This document shows, one piece after another, positions 16,985 through 27,791 of a DNA stretch of 64,000 nt (the first letter of the stretch is position 1; every line of letters begins with the position of its first letter). The notes below the pieces were generated by a model that was not told the origin of the DNA, ran no database searches, and saw only the letters and a list, made by a program, of their open reading frames with translations. The position numbers and the translations under genes are program-made. Origin of the DNA: Branchiibius sp. NY16-3462-2 (GTDB lineage: Bacteria; Actinomycetota; Actinomycetes; Actinomycetales; Dermatophilaceae); the NCBI RefSeq assembly GCF_001594145.1, contig NZ_LVCF01000043.1, forward strand, positions 137,525-201,524, written 5' to 3'.

Positions 16985-18589
16985 ATGTCTGAAGCCCCCT
17001 CCTCCGTCACCCCGGGCGCTCCGCACGAGTATCCCGAGAAGATCGACGCCGCCGTCCTGAAGATCGCCGGCGTCGTCGTCCTGGGCGCGATCATGTCGAT
17101 CCTCGACATCACCGTCGTCAACGTCGCCCTGCCGACCTTCCAGAAGGACCTGCAGGTCGCCGATTACTCCACCGTCGCGTGGACCGTCACCGCCTACACC
17201 CTGGCGCTGGCGACCGTCATCCCGCTGACCGGTTGGGCAGCCGACCGGTTCGGCACCAAACGCCTCTACATGATGGCGATCCTGCTCTTCACCCTTGGTT
17301 CGGTGCTGTGCGCCGCCGCCGACAGCATCGGCATGCTGATCGCGTTCCGCGTGGTGCAGGGCCTGGGCGGCGGCATGCTGATGCCGCTGGGCATGACGAT
17401 CATGACCCGCGCCGCCGGACCACAACGGATGGGCCGGCTGATGGCCATCCTGGGTGTGCCGATGCTGCTCGGGCCGATCCTCGGCCCGATCATCGGTGGG
17501 TACCTGATCGAGCACGCCAGCTGGCACTGGATCTTCCTGATCAACCTGCCGCTGGGGCTGATCGCTCTGGTCTACGCCTGGTTCATCCTGCCCAAGGACA
17601 ACCCGACCCCGAGCGAATCCTTCGACTTCATCGGCATGTTGCTGATGTCCCCCGGGTTGGCTCTGTTCCTGTACGGCGTGTCCTCCATCCCCGAGGCCGG
17701 CAGCGTGGCGTCGGCGAAGGTGCTGATCCCTGGCCTCATCGGCCTGGCGCTGGTGATCGCCTTCGTCTTCTACTCGTTCAAACCCCGACACCCGTTGCTG
17801 GATCTGCGTCTGTTCAGGAACTTCAACCTGTCGATCTCCGTGATCACGATGTTCCTGTTCGCGGCCGCCTTCTTCGGCGGACTGCTGCTGGTTCCGACCT
17901 ACTTCCAGCAGGTGCGCGGCGAGTCCGCGTTGCAGTCCGGTCTGCTGGTCGCGCCGCAGGGTCTGGGCGCCATGCTGACGATGCCCCTCGCCGGAGCGCT
18001 GGCCGACAAGTTCCCCGTCGGACGCATCGTGCCGGTCGGACTGGCGATCATCGTGGCCGGCATGTTCGGCCTGACCCGTATCCAGGCCGACACCAGCTAC
18101 GGCTACCTGATCGCGGTGCTGTTCGTGATGGGTCTGGGAATGGGCGCCACCATGATGCCGCTGATGACCGCGGCCCTGCGCACGCTCAACGGGCATGAGA
18201 TCGCTCGCGGCTCGACCCTGCTGAACATCACTCAGCAGATCGCGAGTTCGGTTGGTGTTGCGGTGATCTCGGTGGTCCTGACCAACCAGTACAAAGCCAG
18301 CCCGGCGGTGACCGCGGGACAGGCCGCGCAGTTGGCGCAGGAGCAGGGCAAGCCGGTGCCGACCGACATCCAGCAGTACATCGCCAGCTTCGGCAAGACC
18401 GCCCAGGAAGCGATGACCAACTTCACGAACCTGGTGCACAAGGACATGGCGCACGCCTTCGCGGTCAGTTTCATGGTGGCGTTCTCGCTGTGTGCACTGA
18501 CCTTCCTGGTGTCACTCTTCCTGCCCAAGAAGCACGAGGAGAGTCACCTGCTGGACGACGAGGGTGTCCCACCGGTCATGGTGCACTGA
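16985..18589 (+). CDS. MFS multidrug exporter, DHA2 (EmrB/QacA) family
   Basis: About 534 residues with fourteen hydrophobic segments. DHA2 signatures: SILDITVVNVALPTF in helix 1, the motif A region WAADRFGTKRLYM, and the motif C-like LLGPILGPIIGGYLI. A proton-driven drug or metabolite exporter in the cytoplasmic membrane; the substrate cannot be predicted. No regulator lies next to it. It is divergent from smc and ends just before a strong hairpin. Confidence 0.9.
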   Translation: MSEAPSSVTPGAPHEYPEKIDAAVLKIAGVVVLGAIMSILDITVVNVALPTFQKDLQVADYSTVAWTVTAYTLALATVIPLTGWAADRFGTKRLYMMAILLFTLGSVLCAAADSIGMLIAFRVVQGLGGGMLMPLGMTIMTRAAGPQRMGRLMAILGVPMLLGPILGPIIGGYLIEHASWHWIFLINLPLGLIALVYAWFILPKDNPTPSESFDFIGMLLMSPGLALFLYGVSSIPEAGSVASAKVLIPGLIGLALVIAFVFYSFKPRHPLLDLRLFRNFNLSISVITMFLFAAAFFGGLLLVPTYFQQVRGESALQSGLLVAPQGLGAMLTMPLAGALADKFPVGRIVPVGLAIIVAGMFGLTRIQADTSYGYLIAVLFVMGLGMGATMMPLMTAALRTLNGHEIARGSTLLNITQQIASSVGVAVISVVLTNQYKASPAVTAGQAAQLAQEQGKPVPTDIQQYIASFGKTAQEAMTNFTNLVHKDMAHAFAVSFMVAFSLCALTFLVSLFLPKKHEESHLLDDEGVPPVMVH

Positions 18590-18604
18590 CACCGCCAGCA
18601 AACG

Positions 18605-18642
18605 CAGACGCCCGCATCCGGACTTCCGGATGCGGGCGTCTG
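18605..18642. terminator. Bidirectional hairpin terminator between the MFS and nitroreductase genes
   Basis: Eighteen-base perfect inverted repeat (left arm 18605-18622, right arm 18625-18642, core GCCCGCATCCGG) between two convergent genes. There is no T-run, as is common for actinobacterial terminators. Confidence 0.85.
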
Positions 18643-18652
18643 CCGTTGCGCC

Positions 18653-19285
18653 CTACCAGCCGTTGACGCCGACGATCTCGGTGACGGGCGGCCGCTTGGC
18701 CGGTTTGAAGTCGGTGCCGATCGTGTAGGCCACCGGGATCAGCGCGGTCTGGGTCCACCCATCGGGGATTCCGAGGGCCCGGGCGACGACCTGCTCACCG
18801 TCGTCGACCAGGTGCAAGGTGGTGTAGACCGAACCGAGTCCGCGGGCCCGCAACGCCAGCATCATCGACCAGGTGGCCGGGATGATCGAGCCGAAGTAGG
18901 AGGCCATCGCCGCGAGCGGCAGCGACTCGGGCCGGCCCTGCTGGCACGGGATCACCATCGCCGGCACCCGTTCCAGGTTGTCGCGCAGGTAGTCCGAACT
19001 GGAGCGCACCCGCCCGGTCTGGTCGTCGGTCGGCGTGGCTGCCCGAGAGGCAAAGTAGGACTGCGATACCCGGCGGTAGGTATCGGCGATCAGTTGCCGC
19101 TGCGCGGGGTCGGTGACCACCACGAAGCGCCACCCCTGCCGGTTGCCACCGGTCGGCGCCTGCTGGGCAAGATCGATGCACTCCAGCAGGACGTCGAGGT
19201 CCACGGGTCGCTCGAGGTCGAGGCGTTTGCGGACCGCCCGCGTCGTCGAGAGCAACTCGTCGGTCTGGGCCAGATCGAAGACCAC
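18653..19285 (-). CDS. Nitroreductase family protein
   Basis: 210 residues of the FMN-dependent nitroreductase fold. FMN-binding stretches are RAVRKRLDLERPV near the N-terminus and QQAPTGGNRQGWRFVVV. GTG 19285 lies one base past the map stop codon with GAGGG upstream. It is the last gene of the minus-strand run mutM - M3 peptidase - map - nitroreductase. Physiological electron acceptor unknown. Confidence 0.88.
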   Translation of the reverse strand: MVFDLAQTDELLSTTRAVRKRLDLERPVDLDVLLECIDLAQQAPTGGNRQGWRFVVVTDPAQRQLIADTYRRVSQSYFASRAATPTDDQTGRVRSSSDYLRDNLERVPAMVIPCQQGRPESLPLAAMASYFGSIIPATWSMMLALRARGLGSVYTTLHLVDDGEQVVARALGIPDGWTQTALIPVAYTIGTDFKPAKRPPVTEIVGVNGW

Positions 19286-19286
19286 G

Positions 19287-20050
19287 TCAGTCCCTCGCGG
19301 TCAGGATCAACGGGCCGTCAGCGGTCACGGCGATGGTGTGCTCGCTGTGCGCACCCCGGGACCCGTCCTTGCTGCGCAGCGTCCAGCCGTCCTTGTCGGT
19401 GTAGATCTGGTCGGTGCCCTCCATCAGCCAGGGTTCGATCGCGATCACCAGACCCGGCTGCAGTTTGAGTCCCCGCCCGGCCTTGCCGTCGTTGGGCACG
19501 TGCGGGTCACCGTGCATCGTGCGGCCCACCCCGTGTCCGCCGAACTGGGTGTTGATCCGGTACCCAGCCGCCCGGCTGACCTCAGCGATCGCCGCGGAGA
19601 TGTCGCCGAGGCGGTTTCCGGCTTGGGCCGCCTCGATGCCGGCGGTGAGAGCCCGCTGAGTGGTGTCGATGATCTTGAGGTCCTCCGGCCGGGCGTTGCC
19701 GACGACGACCGAGAGCGCCGAGTCCGCAACCCAGCCCTCAACCGAGGCCGCGAAGTCGACCGACAGCAGATCCCCGTCGCGGAGCCGGTAGGAGTGCGGA
19801 AGTCCATGCAGCACAGCGTCATTCACACTCGTGCACAAGACCTTGCCGAACGGCATGGCCCCGAAGCTGGGGTGGTAGTCGATGTAGCACGACTCCGCTC
19901 CGGCCTCCCGGATCATGTCGTGCGCCAGGGCATCCAGCTCCAGCAGGTTGACCCCGACGGCGGCAGCCTCACCCAGCGCGGTGATCACCGACGCGACGAA
20001 ATGTCCCGCCGGCTTCATCTGCTCGATCTGGGCGGGCGACTTGAGTTCGA

Positions 20051-20054
<4 letters not shown>
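19287..20054 (-). CDS. map: Methionine aminopeptidase, type I
   Basis: About 255 residues. Removes the initiator Met from nascent proteins. Metal ligands are visible: SVDFAASVEGWVADSA (two Asp), GGHGVGRTMH (His), IAIEPWL (Glu) and SEHTIAVT (Glu); VNDAVLHGLP holds the substrate His. ATG 20054 overlaps the upstream peptidase stop (ATGA). It is a solo copy without an SH3 extension; many actinobacteria have a second map near secY. Confidence 0.94.
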
Positions 20055-21975
<1,921 letters not shown>

Positions 21976-21979
<4 letters not shown>

Positions 21980-22872
21980 GGGCCGACTCTAATCCGGGTG
22001 GCTGAACCCGCCGAGCGCGGGCGAGGCTGGCATTTCGGGCAGAAATGGCTCGAGCGGTTCATAAAGGACTCGCGGACGATCATGGTCCCGCACCGGGCGC
22101 AGGGCCGGCCCTGCTGGCCGTAGGCGTGCAGCGACCGGTCGAAGTAGCCGCTCGCCCCGTTCACATTGACGTAGAGGGCATCGAAACTCGTCCCGCCCTG
22201 GGCCAGCGCCGCGTTCATCACGCCGGACGCCGCATCGAGCACCTCGGCCACCTTCGAGGCAGGCAACCGGTCGGTGGCCCGCAACCCGTTCAGCCGGGCT
22301 GACCACAGCGCCTCGTCGGCGTAGATGTTGCCGATGCCGGACACCAGCGACTGATCCAGGAGTGCCCGTTTGATCTGGGTACGCCGCCGTCGAATGGCCG
22401 TAACCGTTGCGCGCTGGTCAAATTCGCGTTCCAACGGGTCGGCCGCAATGTGTGCGACCGGCTCCGGCACCGGCCTGCCGTCGACCTGCGAGGCCACCAC
22501 GGGCGTCAGCTGCAACCCGCCGAACGTGCGCTGGTCGACGAACCGCAACTGCTGACCGCCCGAGAGGTCGAAGACGGCGTGGGCGTGCTTCTCCAGCGGA
22601 GCATCCGGCTCCTCAACGAGGAGCTGACCGCTCATACCGAGGTGGACGACCAGCGCCTCGTCCCCGTCGTCGAGAGTGAGCCACAGGTACTTGCCGCGGC
22701 GCTGCGCTGACGCGACCGATCGGTCGGTGAGGCGGTCGGACAGGTCCGCGGGACCGGCCAGGTGCCGACGTGCTGTGCGTACGCCGCTCACCTGCGCCCG
22801 CGTGAACCGCTGGCCGACCACGTGGTCGGCCACGCCACGGCGTACGACCTCGACCTCGGGAAGCTCAGGCAC
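21976..22872 (-). CDS. mutM: Formamidopyrimidine-DNA glycosylase
   Basis: 298 residues. Removes 8-oxoguanine and FapyG and nicks the abasic site. The mature N-terminus after Met removal is PELPEVEVVRRG, with the catalytic Pro and Glu; Lys in LVVHLGMSGQLL-type loop; the helix-two-turn-helix and C-terminal zinc finger (CARCG ... CPKC) are intact. GTG 22872 lies eight bases inside the end of rnc. rnc-mutM-smc is a classical actinobacterial order, here interrupted after mutM. Confidence 0.96.
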
Positions 22873-23626
22873 GCGGAAGGTCGGGCACCGGTCGCTGCGA
22901 CATCTCCCGCCAGGCGATCTCGGCGACCTTCTGCTCAGCGGTCTTCTTGTTGCGTCCTACACCCGCGCCGAAGGTCTCCTCCCCCACGACCACGGTCGCC
23001 GTGAAGACCTTGTCGTGGTCCGGCCCTTCCTCGGTGACGAGGTACCGCGGCGCGGGCACATCGAAGGCGACGCACAACTCCTGCAGGGAGGTCTTCCAGT
23101 CCAGCCCGGGGCCCAGCTCGAGGGAGCCTTCGAAAAGGTCCCCGAAGGTCGCCAGGATGAATCGCTGAGCCGCGGGCAGACCGCCGCACAGGTAGACCGT
23201 GCCGATGATCGCCTCCATGGCGTCCGCGAGGATCGAATCCTTGTCCCGGCCGCCACTGCCCAGTTCGCCCTTGCCCAACAGGACGTAGGCGCCGAGGCCG
23301 ATGCTGCGGGCCACCTGCGCGCAGGCACGAGCGTTGACGATCGACGCTTTGATCGGCGTCAGCTGGCCCTCGGTCAGGTCCGGGTGGCGGCGGTACAACT
23401 CGTCCGTGACGACCAACCCGAGGACCGAGTCACCGAGCAGTTCCTGGCGCTCGTTATGCGGCAGCACCGCATTGCCCTGGCCCTTCTCGTAGGCGTAGGA
23501 GCGGTGCGTGACGGCACGCAAGAGCAGCGGTACGTCGATCGACGTACCGCTGAGCTCATGCAGGGTTCCGGCGAGTTCCTCGACCGGTCGGGCGGTCGGG
23601 TCCCGCCGCGCTCGTTGGGTGCTCAC
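22865..23626 (-). CDS. rnc: Ribonuclease III
   Basis: About 253 residues: RNase III domain with signature NERQELLGDSVLGL, second acidic site DAMEAIIGTVYL, and a C-terminal double-stranded RNA-binding domain (DWKTSLQELC ... KKTAEQKVAEIAW). Processes rRNA precursors and structured mRNAs. The GTG at 23626 (MSTQRARRD) is chosen; an upstream in-frame start would run into rpmF. The N-terminus is slightly extended compared with the minimal enzyme. Confidence 0.95.
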   Translation of the reverse strand: MSTQRARRDPTARPVEELAGTLHELSGTSIDVPLLLRAVTHRSYAYEKGQGNAVLPHNERQELLGDSVLGLVVTDELYRRHPDLTEGQLTPIKASIVNARACAQVARSIGLGAYVLLGKGELGSGGRDKDSILADAMEAIIGTVYLCGGLPAAQRFILATFGDLFEGSLELGPGLDWKTSLQELCVAFDVPAPRYLVTEEGPDHDKVFTATVVVGEETFGAGVGRNKKTAEQKVAEIAWREMSQRPVPDLPRA

Positions 23627-23642
23627 GCCCTGGTCGGGCGTG

Positions 23643-23837
23643 TCAGTCCTGGTGTTCGGCGCGCACCGCGGCCGAGTACTGCCGACCGTTGTAGGCACCG
23701 CAGCTCGGGCAGGCCTGGTGGCCCTGCTTCGGCGAGCTGCACACCGGGCATGCCTGCACCGGGGTGGCGCTGGCCTTCCAGTTGGCTCGGCGCGAGCGGG
23801 TGTTCGAGCGCGACATCTTCCGCTTGGGGACAGCCAC
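23643..23837 (-). CDS. rpmF: 50S ribosomal protein L32
   Basis: 64 residues, MAVPKRKMSRSNTRSRR start after GTG 23837, preceded by GAGGAAC. Four cysteines (CPVC ... CPSC) make it the zinc-binding form. One base separates it from the DUF177 gene, the usual yceD-rpmF pair. Confidence 0.96.
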   Translation of the reverse strand: MAVPKRKMSRSNTRSRRANWKASATPVQACPVCSSPKQGHQACPSCGAYNGRQYSAAVRAEHQD

Positions 23838-23838
23838 G

Positions 23839-24411
23839 TCAGTTCCTCTTCTCATCGTCGGGCGTGCTGGCCAACTGGCTCAACGCCGCCCATCTGGGGT
23901 CTAACACTTCATGGTGATGGTCCGGGTCATCGTTCAGATGCGCTCCACACTCGGAGCACAGACCCAAACAGTCTTCCCGGCACATCGGTTGCAACGGCAG
24001 TGCGGGCACTACCGCATCGCGCAGCATCGGTTCGAGATCGGCGAGGTCACCGTCGAGCTCGTAGATCTCTTCCTCGTCGTCCACCGGCGCCACCTCGTGG
24101 TGATGCGCGGCGCGGTCGGGGTAGGCGAACAGCTCCTGGAACGTGACATCGACGTCGTACGTCACGTCATCCAGGCACCGCACGCAGGCACCCACGGCCT
24201 CGGCCTGCACCGACCCGGACACCAGAACCCCTTCAAGCACCGACTCGAGGCGCAGGTCCAGCCCCATGGGCTCACCTGCGGGCACCTCGATCACGGCGTT
24301 GCCCAGGGCATCCGGCGCCGGAACGCGCACCTGCTCGGTCACCATCTGACCGGGTCGTCGCGCGAGCTCCCGGGTGTCGAGCACCAGGGGGCGTTGCGGT
24401 TCGAAGGCCAT
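23839..24411 (-). CDS. DUF177 (YceD family) protein
   Basis: About 190 residues. YceD-family proteins are linked to large-subunit rRNA accumulation and nearly always lie before rpmF. CxxC pairs are present: VRCLDD region and CREDCLGLCSECG, likely a zinc site. Start ATG 24411 gives MAFEPQRPLVLDTREL, the family's usual start; a longer open frame upstream is not conserved-looking. Confidence 0.9.
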   Translation of the reverse strand: MAFEPQRPLVLDTRELARRPGQMVTEQVRVPAPDALGNAVIEVPAGEPMGLDLRLESVLEGVLVSGSVQAEAVGACVRCLDDVTYDVDVTFQELFAYPDRAAHHHEVAPVDDEEEIYELDGDLADLEPMLRDAVVPALPLQPMCREDCLGLCSECGAHLNDDPDHHHEVLDPRWAALSQLASTPDDEKRN

Positions 24412-24481
24412 CACATGTCCGAGAAGTAGAGCGATTTCGGCGCGGCCGGACGGCGTGGAAGCCGACACAAACCGAAGATCA

Positions 24482-24511
24482 ACTTTACCGGTGGGGACCG
24501 GCAATCCCCAA
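24482..24511 (-). promoter_or_regulatory. Candidate promoter for the DUF177-rpmF-rnc-mutM operon
   Basis: On the minus strand TTGGGG (24511-24506), an 18-base spacer and TAAAGT (24487-24482) lie in the 102-base gap between coaD and the DUF177 gene. This is the largest gap in the block, so a promoter is expected here. Confidence 0.4.
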
Positions 24512-24513
24512 AC

Positions 24514-25017
24514 TCAGTGGCGGAGGCGGTCCATCAGCGGTCGCAGGACCGGTGAGGGCACCATCGCCGACACGTCGGCCCCGTGGCTGGCGATCAGCCG
24601 GATCAGCGAACTGGAGTAGTGCGCCATCGCCGGGTCACCGGGCATGAAGAGGGTCTCCACACCGGCCATCTCGGCGTTCATCAGCGCCATCGGCCACTCG
24701 TACTCGAAGTCGGTGACCCCACGCAGACCCTTCAGCAGAATGCCCGCATCGACGCTGCGGCACACGTCGACGACCAGTTGCGGCTCGAACGCCTGGGCGC
24801 GCACGTTGGGCAGATGACCGGTCGACTCGCTGATCAACGCGACCCGCTCGTCCGGTGTGAAGGTGCCCGCCTTGGCCGGGTTGAACAGCACCGCGACGAT
24901 GACCTCCTCGAAGATCGAGGCCGCGCGGGTGATGACATCCAGGTGGCCCATGGTGATCGGGTCATAGGAGCCGGGGCAGACGCAGCGGCGCGGATCCCCG
25001 GGCAGCAGATCGTTCAC
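24514..25017 (-). CDS. coaD: Phosphopantetheine adenylyltransferase
   Basis: 167 residues. Fourth step of CoA synthesis: ATP + 4'-phosphopantetheine to dephospho-CoA. Nucleotidyltransferase motif GSYDPITMGHLDVI (TxGH) and YSSSLIRLIA (SSSxxR) are present. GTG 25017 overlaps the rsmD stop (GTGA). The C-terminus matches family length. Confidence 0.96.
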   Translation of the reverse strand: MNDLLPGDPRRCVCPGSYDPITMGHLDVITRAASIFEEVIVAVLFNPAKAGTFTPDERVALISESTGHLPNVRAQAFEPQLVVDVCRSVDAGILLKGLRGVTDFEYEWPMALMNAEMAGVETLFMPGDPAMAHYSSSLIRLIASHGADVSAMVPSPVLRPLMDRLRH

Positions 25018-25583
25018 AGACCCGACCCTATCCCTGCGAAACGCGCGAACCAGAGGGTTGTCTCGCCGTACTTGCGCTCATCCTCGCAGGTCAGCCCGGC
25101 CGGCCAGGTGGGCTGAGGAGTGCGGCTGGATCGTTCCACGACGACCGTGGCTTCGTCGGCCAGCCAGCCATGGGTCAGCGCCTCCAGGACGCCCGCGAGC
25201 GCTTCCTCCCCGACCGCGTAGGGCGGGTCGATGAGCACCAGATCCGCGGCGTACGGCGCGCCACCGGCCAGCGTGCGCTCCACCGTGGCCGCGCGGACAG
25301 TGATATCCCGTAACCCCAGGGCCGCAACGTTGGTCTTGATGACGGCCGCGGCGCGGCGGTCGGACTCCACCAGCAACACCGGTGCCGCGCCGCGGGAGGC
25401 GGCCTCCAGGCCGAGGGCTCCGGAACCGGCGTAGAGGTCGACGGCGCCGCCGTCGAGGGCGCCGAGGTGCTCCAGCCGGGCGAAGAGTGCTTCACGAACC
25501 CGGTCGCTGGTGGGCCGGGTGCCGGATCCGGCAGGAGTCTGCAGCCGCCGACCGCCCGCGGTGCCGGCGATGATGCGGGTCAT
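25014..25583 (-). CDS. rsmD: 16S rRNA (guanine(966)-N(2))-methyltransferase
   Basis: 189 residues. N-terminal MTRIIAGTAGGRRLQTP, SAM-binding DLYAGSGALGLEAASRG, and catalytic DPPYAVG motif for exocyclic amine methylation. ATG 25583 shares one base with the recG stop. recG-rsmD-coaD is a conserved actinobacterial run. Confidence 0.95.
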   Translation of the reverse strand: MTRIIAGTAGGRRLQTPAGSGTRPTSDRVREALFARLEHLGALDGGAVDLYAGSGALGLEAASRGAAPVLLVESDRRAAAVIKTNVAALGLRDITVRAATVERTLAGGAPYAADLVLIDPPYAVGEEALAGVLEALTHGWLADEATVVVERSSRTPQPTWPAGLTCEDERKYGETTLWFARFAGIGSGL

Positions 25584-27781
25584 CAGCCACGCTCCAGGAA
25601 CGCCGCGCGCTCCTCATCGACCCGACCGGCGATCAGCGCGGCAAGCGCCGGATGCACCTCGAGCTCGGGGTCGTCGGCGATCAACCGGGCCGCATCCTCA
25701 CGCGCCAACTCGATCAGTTCGACGTCCTTGCTGTTGGTCAGCCGCAGCAGCCGCAGATGGGTGCCGCGACCGGACTGGTCAGCCCCCAACACATCTCCCT
25801 CGCGGCGCAACTCCAGGTCGAGGTCGGCCAGCGCGAACCCGTCCGTGGTTGCGGCGACCTTGGCCAACCGGTCGACGGTCGCCTCGGTGCTGGAGTCGGT
25901 CACGAGCAGGGCCAGGCCGCCACCACTGCCCCGGCCCACCCGGCCGCGCAACTGGTGCAACTGGGAGATGCCGAAGCGGTCGGCATCCAGGATCACCATG
26001 ATCGTGGCGTTGGGCACGTCGACACCCACCTCGATCACGGTGGTGGACACCAGCACATCGATCTCGCCGGCGCTGAACGCGCTCATGACGGCATCCTTCT
26101 CGGCCGAACTCATCCGGCCGTGCATCATCTCGATCCGCAATCCCGCGAGCGCCGGCTCCTGACGCAGCGTGGCGAGGGTCTCGATGACGCCGTGGTGGCG
26201 GGGCGTGGTGTCCGCGGTCCCGGACTCCTCGACCTCCAGCGCCCACTCGGGCAACTCCTCCTCCGGCTGGGCGCTATCGCCCTCCTCGCCGATCCGCGGG
26301 CACACGACGTAGGCCTGGTGACCGGCGGCGACCTCTTCGGCCACCCGTTGCCAGGTGCGCTCCAGCCACCCGGGTTTCGCGGCCGGCACCAGGTGGCTGG
26401 TGATCTGTTGCCGCCCCGGCGGCAGCTCGCGCAGCTCGCTGATGTCCATATCGCCGAACACCGTCATCGCGACCGTCCGCGGAATCGGGGTCGCCGTCAT
26501 GACCAGGACGTGCGGTGGCGAGATTGCCTTCATCCGCAACGCATCTCGTTGCTCCACTCCGAAGCGGTGCTGCTCGTCGACGACCACCAACCCGAGGTCG
26601 GCGAAATCAACCTGCTCCTGGATCAGCGCATGGGTACCGACGACGATCCCGACCCCGGCGGTGAAAATGTCGAGCAGCACCTGCTGTTTGCGCGCCTTGG
26701 GCATGCTCCCGGTCAGCAGCGCCACCCGGGTCGCGTGCTCGGCGCCGCCCAGCATGCCCCCCTGCGCGAGGTCGCCCAGCATCGTCTCGATCGACCGGAA
26801 GTGTTGCTGCGCAAGGACTTCCGTGGGTGCCAGCAGTGCCGCCTGCGCGCCGGCATCGACCATCGCCAGCATCGCCCGCAACGCAACGACCGTCTTGCCG
26901 GAGCCGACCTCGCCCTGTAGCAGCCGGTGCATCGGGCGCTCGCGCGCCAGGTCGGCCAGGATGGTGGCCGACACCTCGCGCTGACCCTGGGTGAGCTCGA
27001 AGGGCAGCCGCTGGTCGAAACGCTCGAGCAGTCCGGCGGGGCGGGGACGGCGGGCGGTCGTGCGCAGGGCGTCGTACTGGGCGCGGCGCTGGGCCAGGGC
27101 GACCTGCACGACCAAGGCCTCGTCGTACCGCAGCCGTCGTTTGCCCCGCCCGACCTGTGCGTAGTCGACGGGCAGGTGCAGCGCCCGGTAGGCGTCCAGA
27201 CGCCGGGGCAGGTGGTGCCGGTCCAGGATGTCGTCCGGGACCGGGTCGCGGACCCCTTGTGCCGCAAGCGCATCCAGGACCAACGTCACTGAGCGGGTGA
27301 TCGCCACATCCGGGATCTTGTCGATGTGGGGGTAGACCGGCATCAAGTTGCCGGGGTAGAGATCGGGTGCGTCCAGATCGCCCCGGGAGTACGACGGGTG
27401 CGCCAGTTGCAGGTCGCCGCGGTAGCTTTCAAGCTTGCCGTAGAACACCGCGCCCACCCCGGGGACCAGCGCCTTCTCATGACCGTAGGCACTGAAGAAG
27501 ACCAGGCGGGCGCGCTGGCCCACCGCATCCTCGATCACCGCCTCCAGCATCTTGCGCTTGGTGTTGCGCATCGGGCGGGTGCTGGCCTTGATGACCCGCG
27601 CGACCAGGACGACCTGCTCGCCGATCTCGAACTCCGACAGCAGGCCGGCCTGGTTGACGTCGAGGTAGCGCCGCGGCAGGAAGTCCAACAGGTCGCCGGC
27701 GGTGTGCAGGTTCTTGGCCTTGGCCAGTTTGGTGCCTGCCGCACCGATGATGCGGTCCAGCCGCGTGTCCCACCCGGTCAC
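25583..27781 (-). CDS. recG: ATP-dependent DNA helicase RecG
   Basis: About 732 residues. Rescues stalled forks by branch migration. N-terminal OB/wedge domain, Walker A in LLQGEVGSGKTVVALRAML, DEQH box (VVVDEQHRFGVEQRD), motif III TATPIPRT, helicase C motifs RGRVGRG. Start GTG 27781 (MTGWDTRLDRIIG) has TGAGG at 27790-27794 overlapping the DAK2-gene stop; an upstream in-frame start would overlap the previous gene. Confidence 0.96.
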   Translation of the reverse strand: MTGWDTRLDRIIGAAGTKLAKAKNLHTAGDLLDFLPRRYLDVNQAGLLSEFEIGEQVVLVARVIKASTRPMRNTKRKMLEAVIEDAVGQRARLVFFSAYGHEKALVPGVGAVFYGKLESYRGDLQLAHPSYSRGDLDAPDLYPGNLMPVYPHIDKIPDVAITRSVTLVLDALAAQGVRDPVPDDILDRHHLPRRLDAYRALHLPVDYAQVGRGKRRLRYDEALVVQVALAQRRAQYDALRTTARRPRPAGLLERFDQRLPFELTQGQREVSATILADLARERPMHRLLQGEVGSGKTVVALRAMLAMVDAGAQAALLAPTEVLAQQHFRSIETMLGDLAQGGMLGGAEHATRVALLTGSMPKARKQQVLLDIFTAGVGIVVGTHALIQEQVDFADLGLVVVDEQHRFGVEQRDALRMKAISPPHVLVMTATPIPRTVAMTVFGDMDISELRELPPGRQQITSHLVPAAKPGWLERTWQRVAEEVAAGHQAYVVCPRIGEEGDSAQPEEELPEWALEVEESGTADTTPRHHGVIETLATLRQEPALAGLRIEMMHGRMSSAEKDAVMSAFSAGEIDVLVSTTVIEVGVDVPNATIMVILDADRFGISQLHQLRGRVGRGSGGGLALLVTDSSTEATVDRLAKVAATTDGFALADLDLELRREGDVLGADQSGRGTHLRLLRLTNSKDVELIELAREDAARLIADDPELEVHPALAALIAGRVDEERAAFLERG

Positions 27782-27791
27782 GGCGACGGCC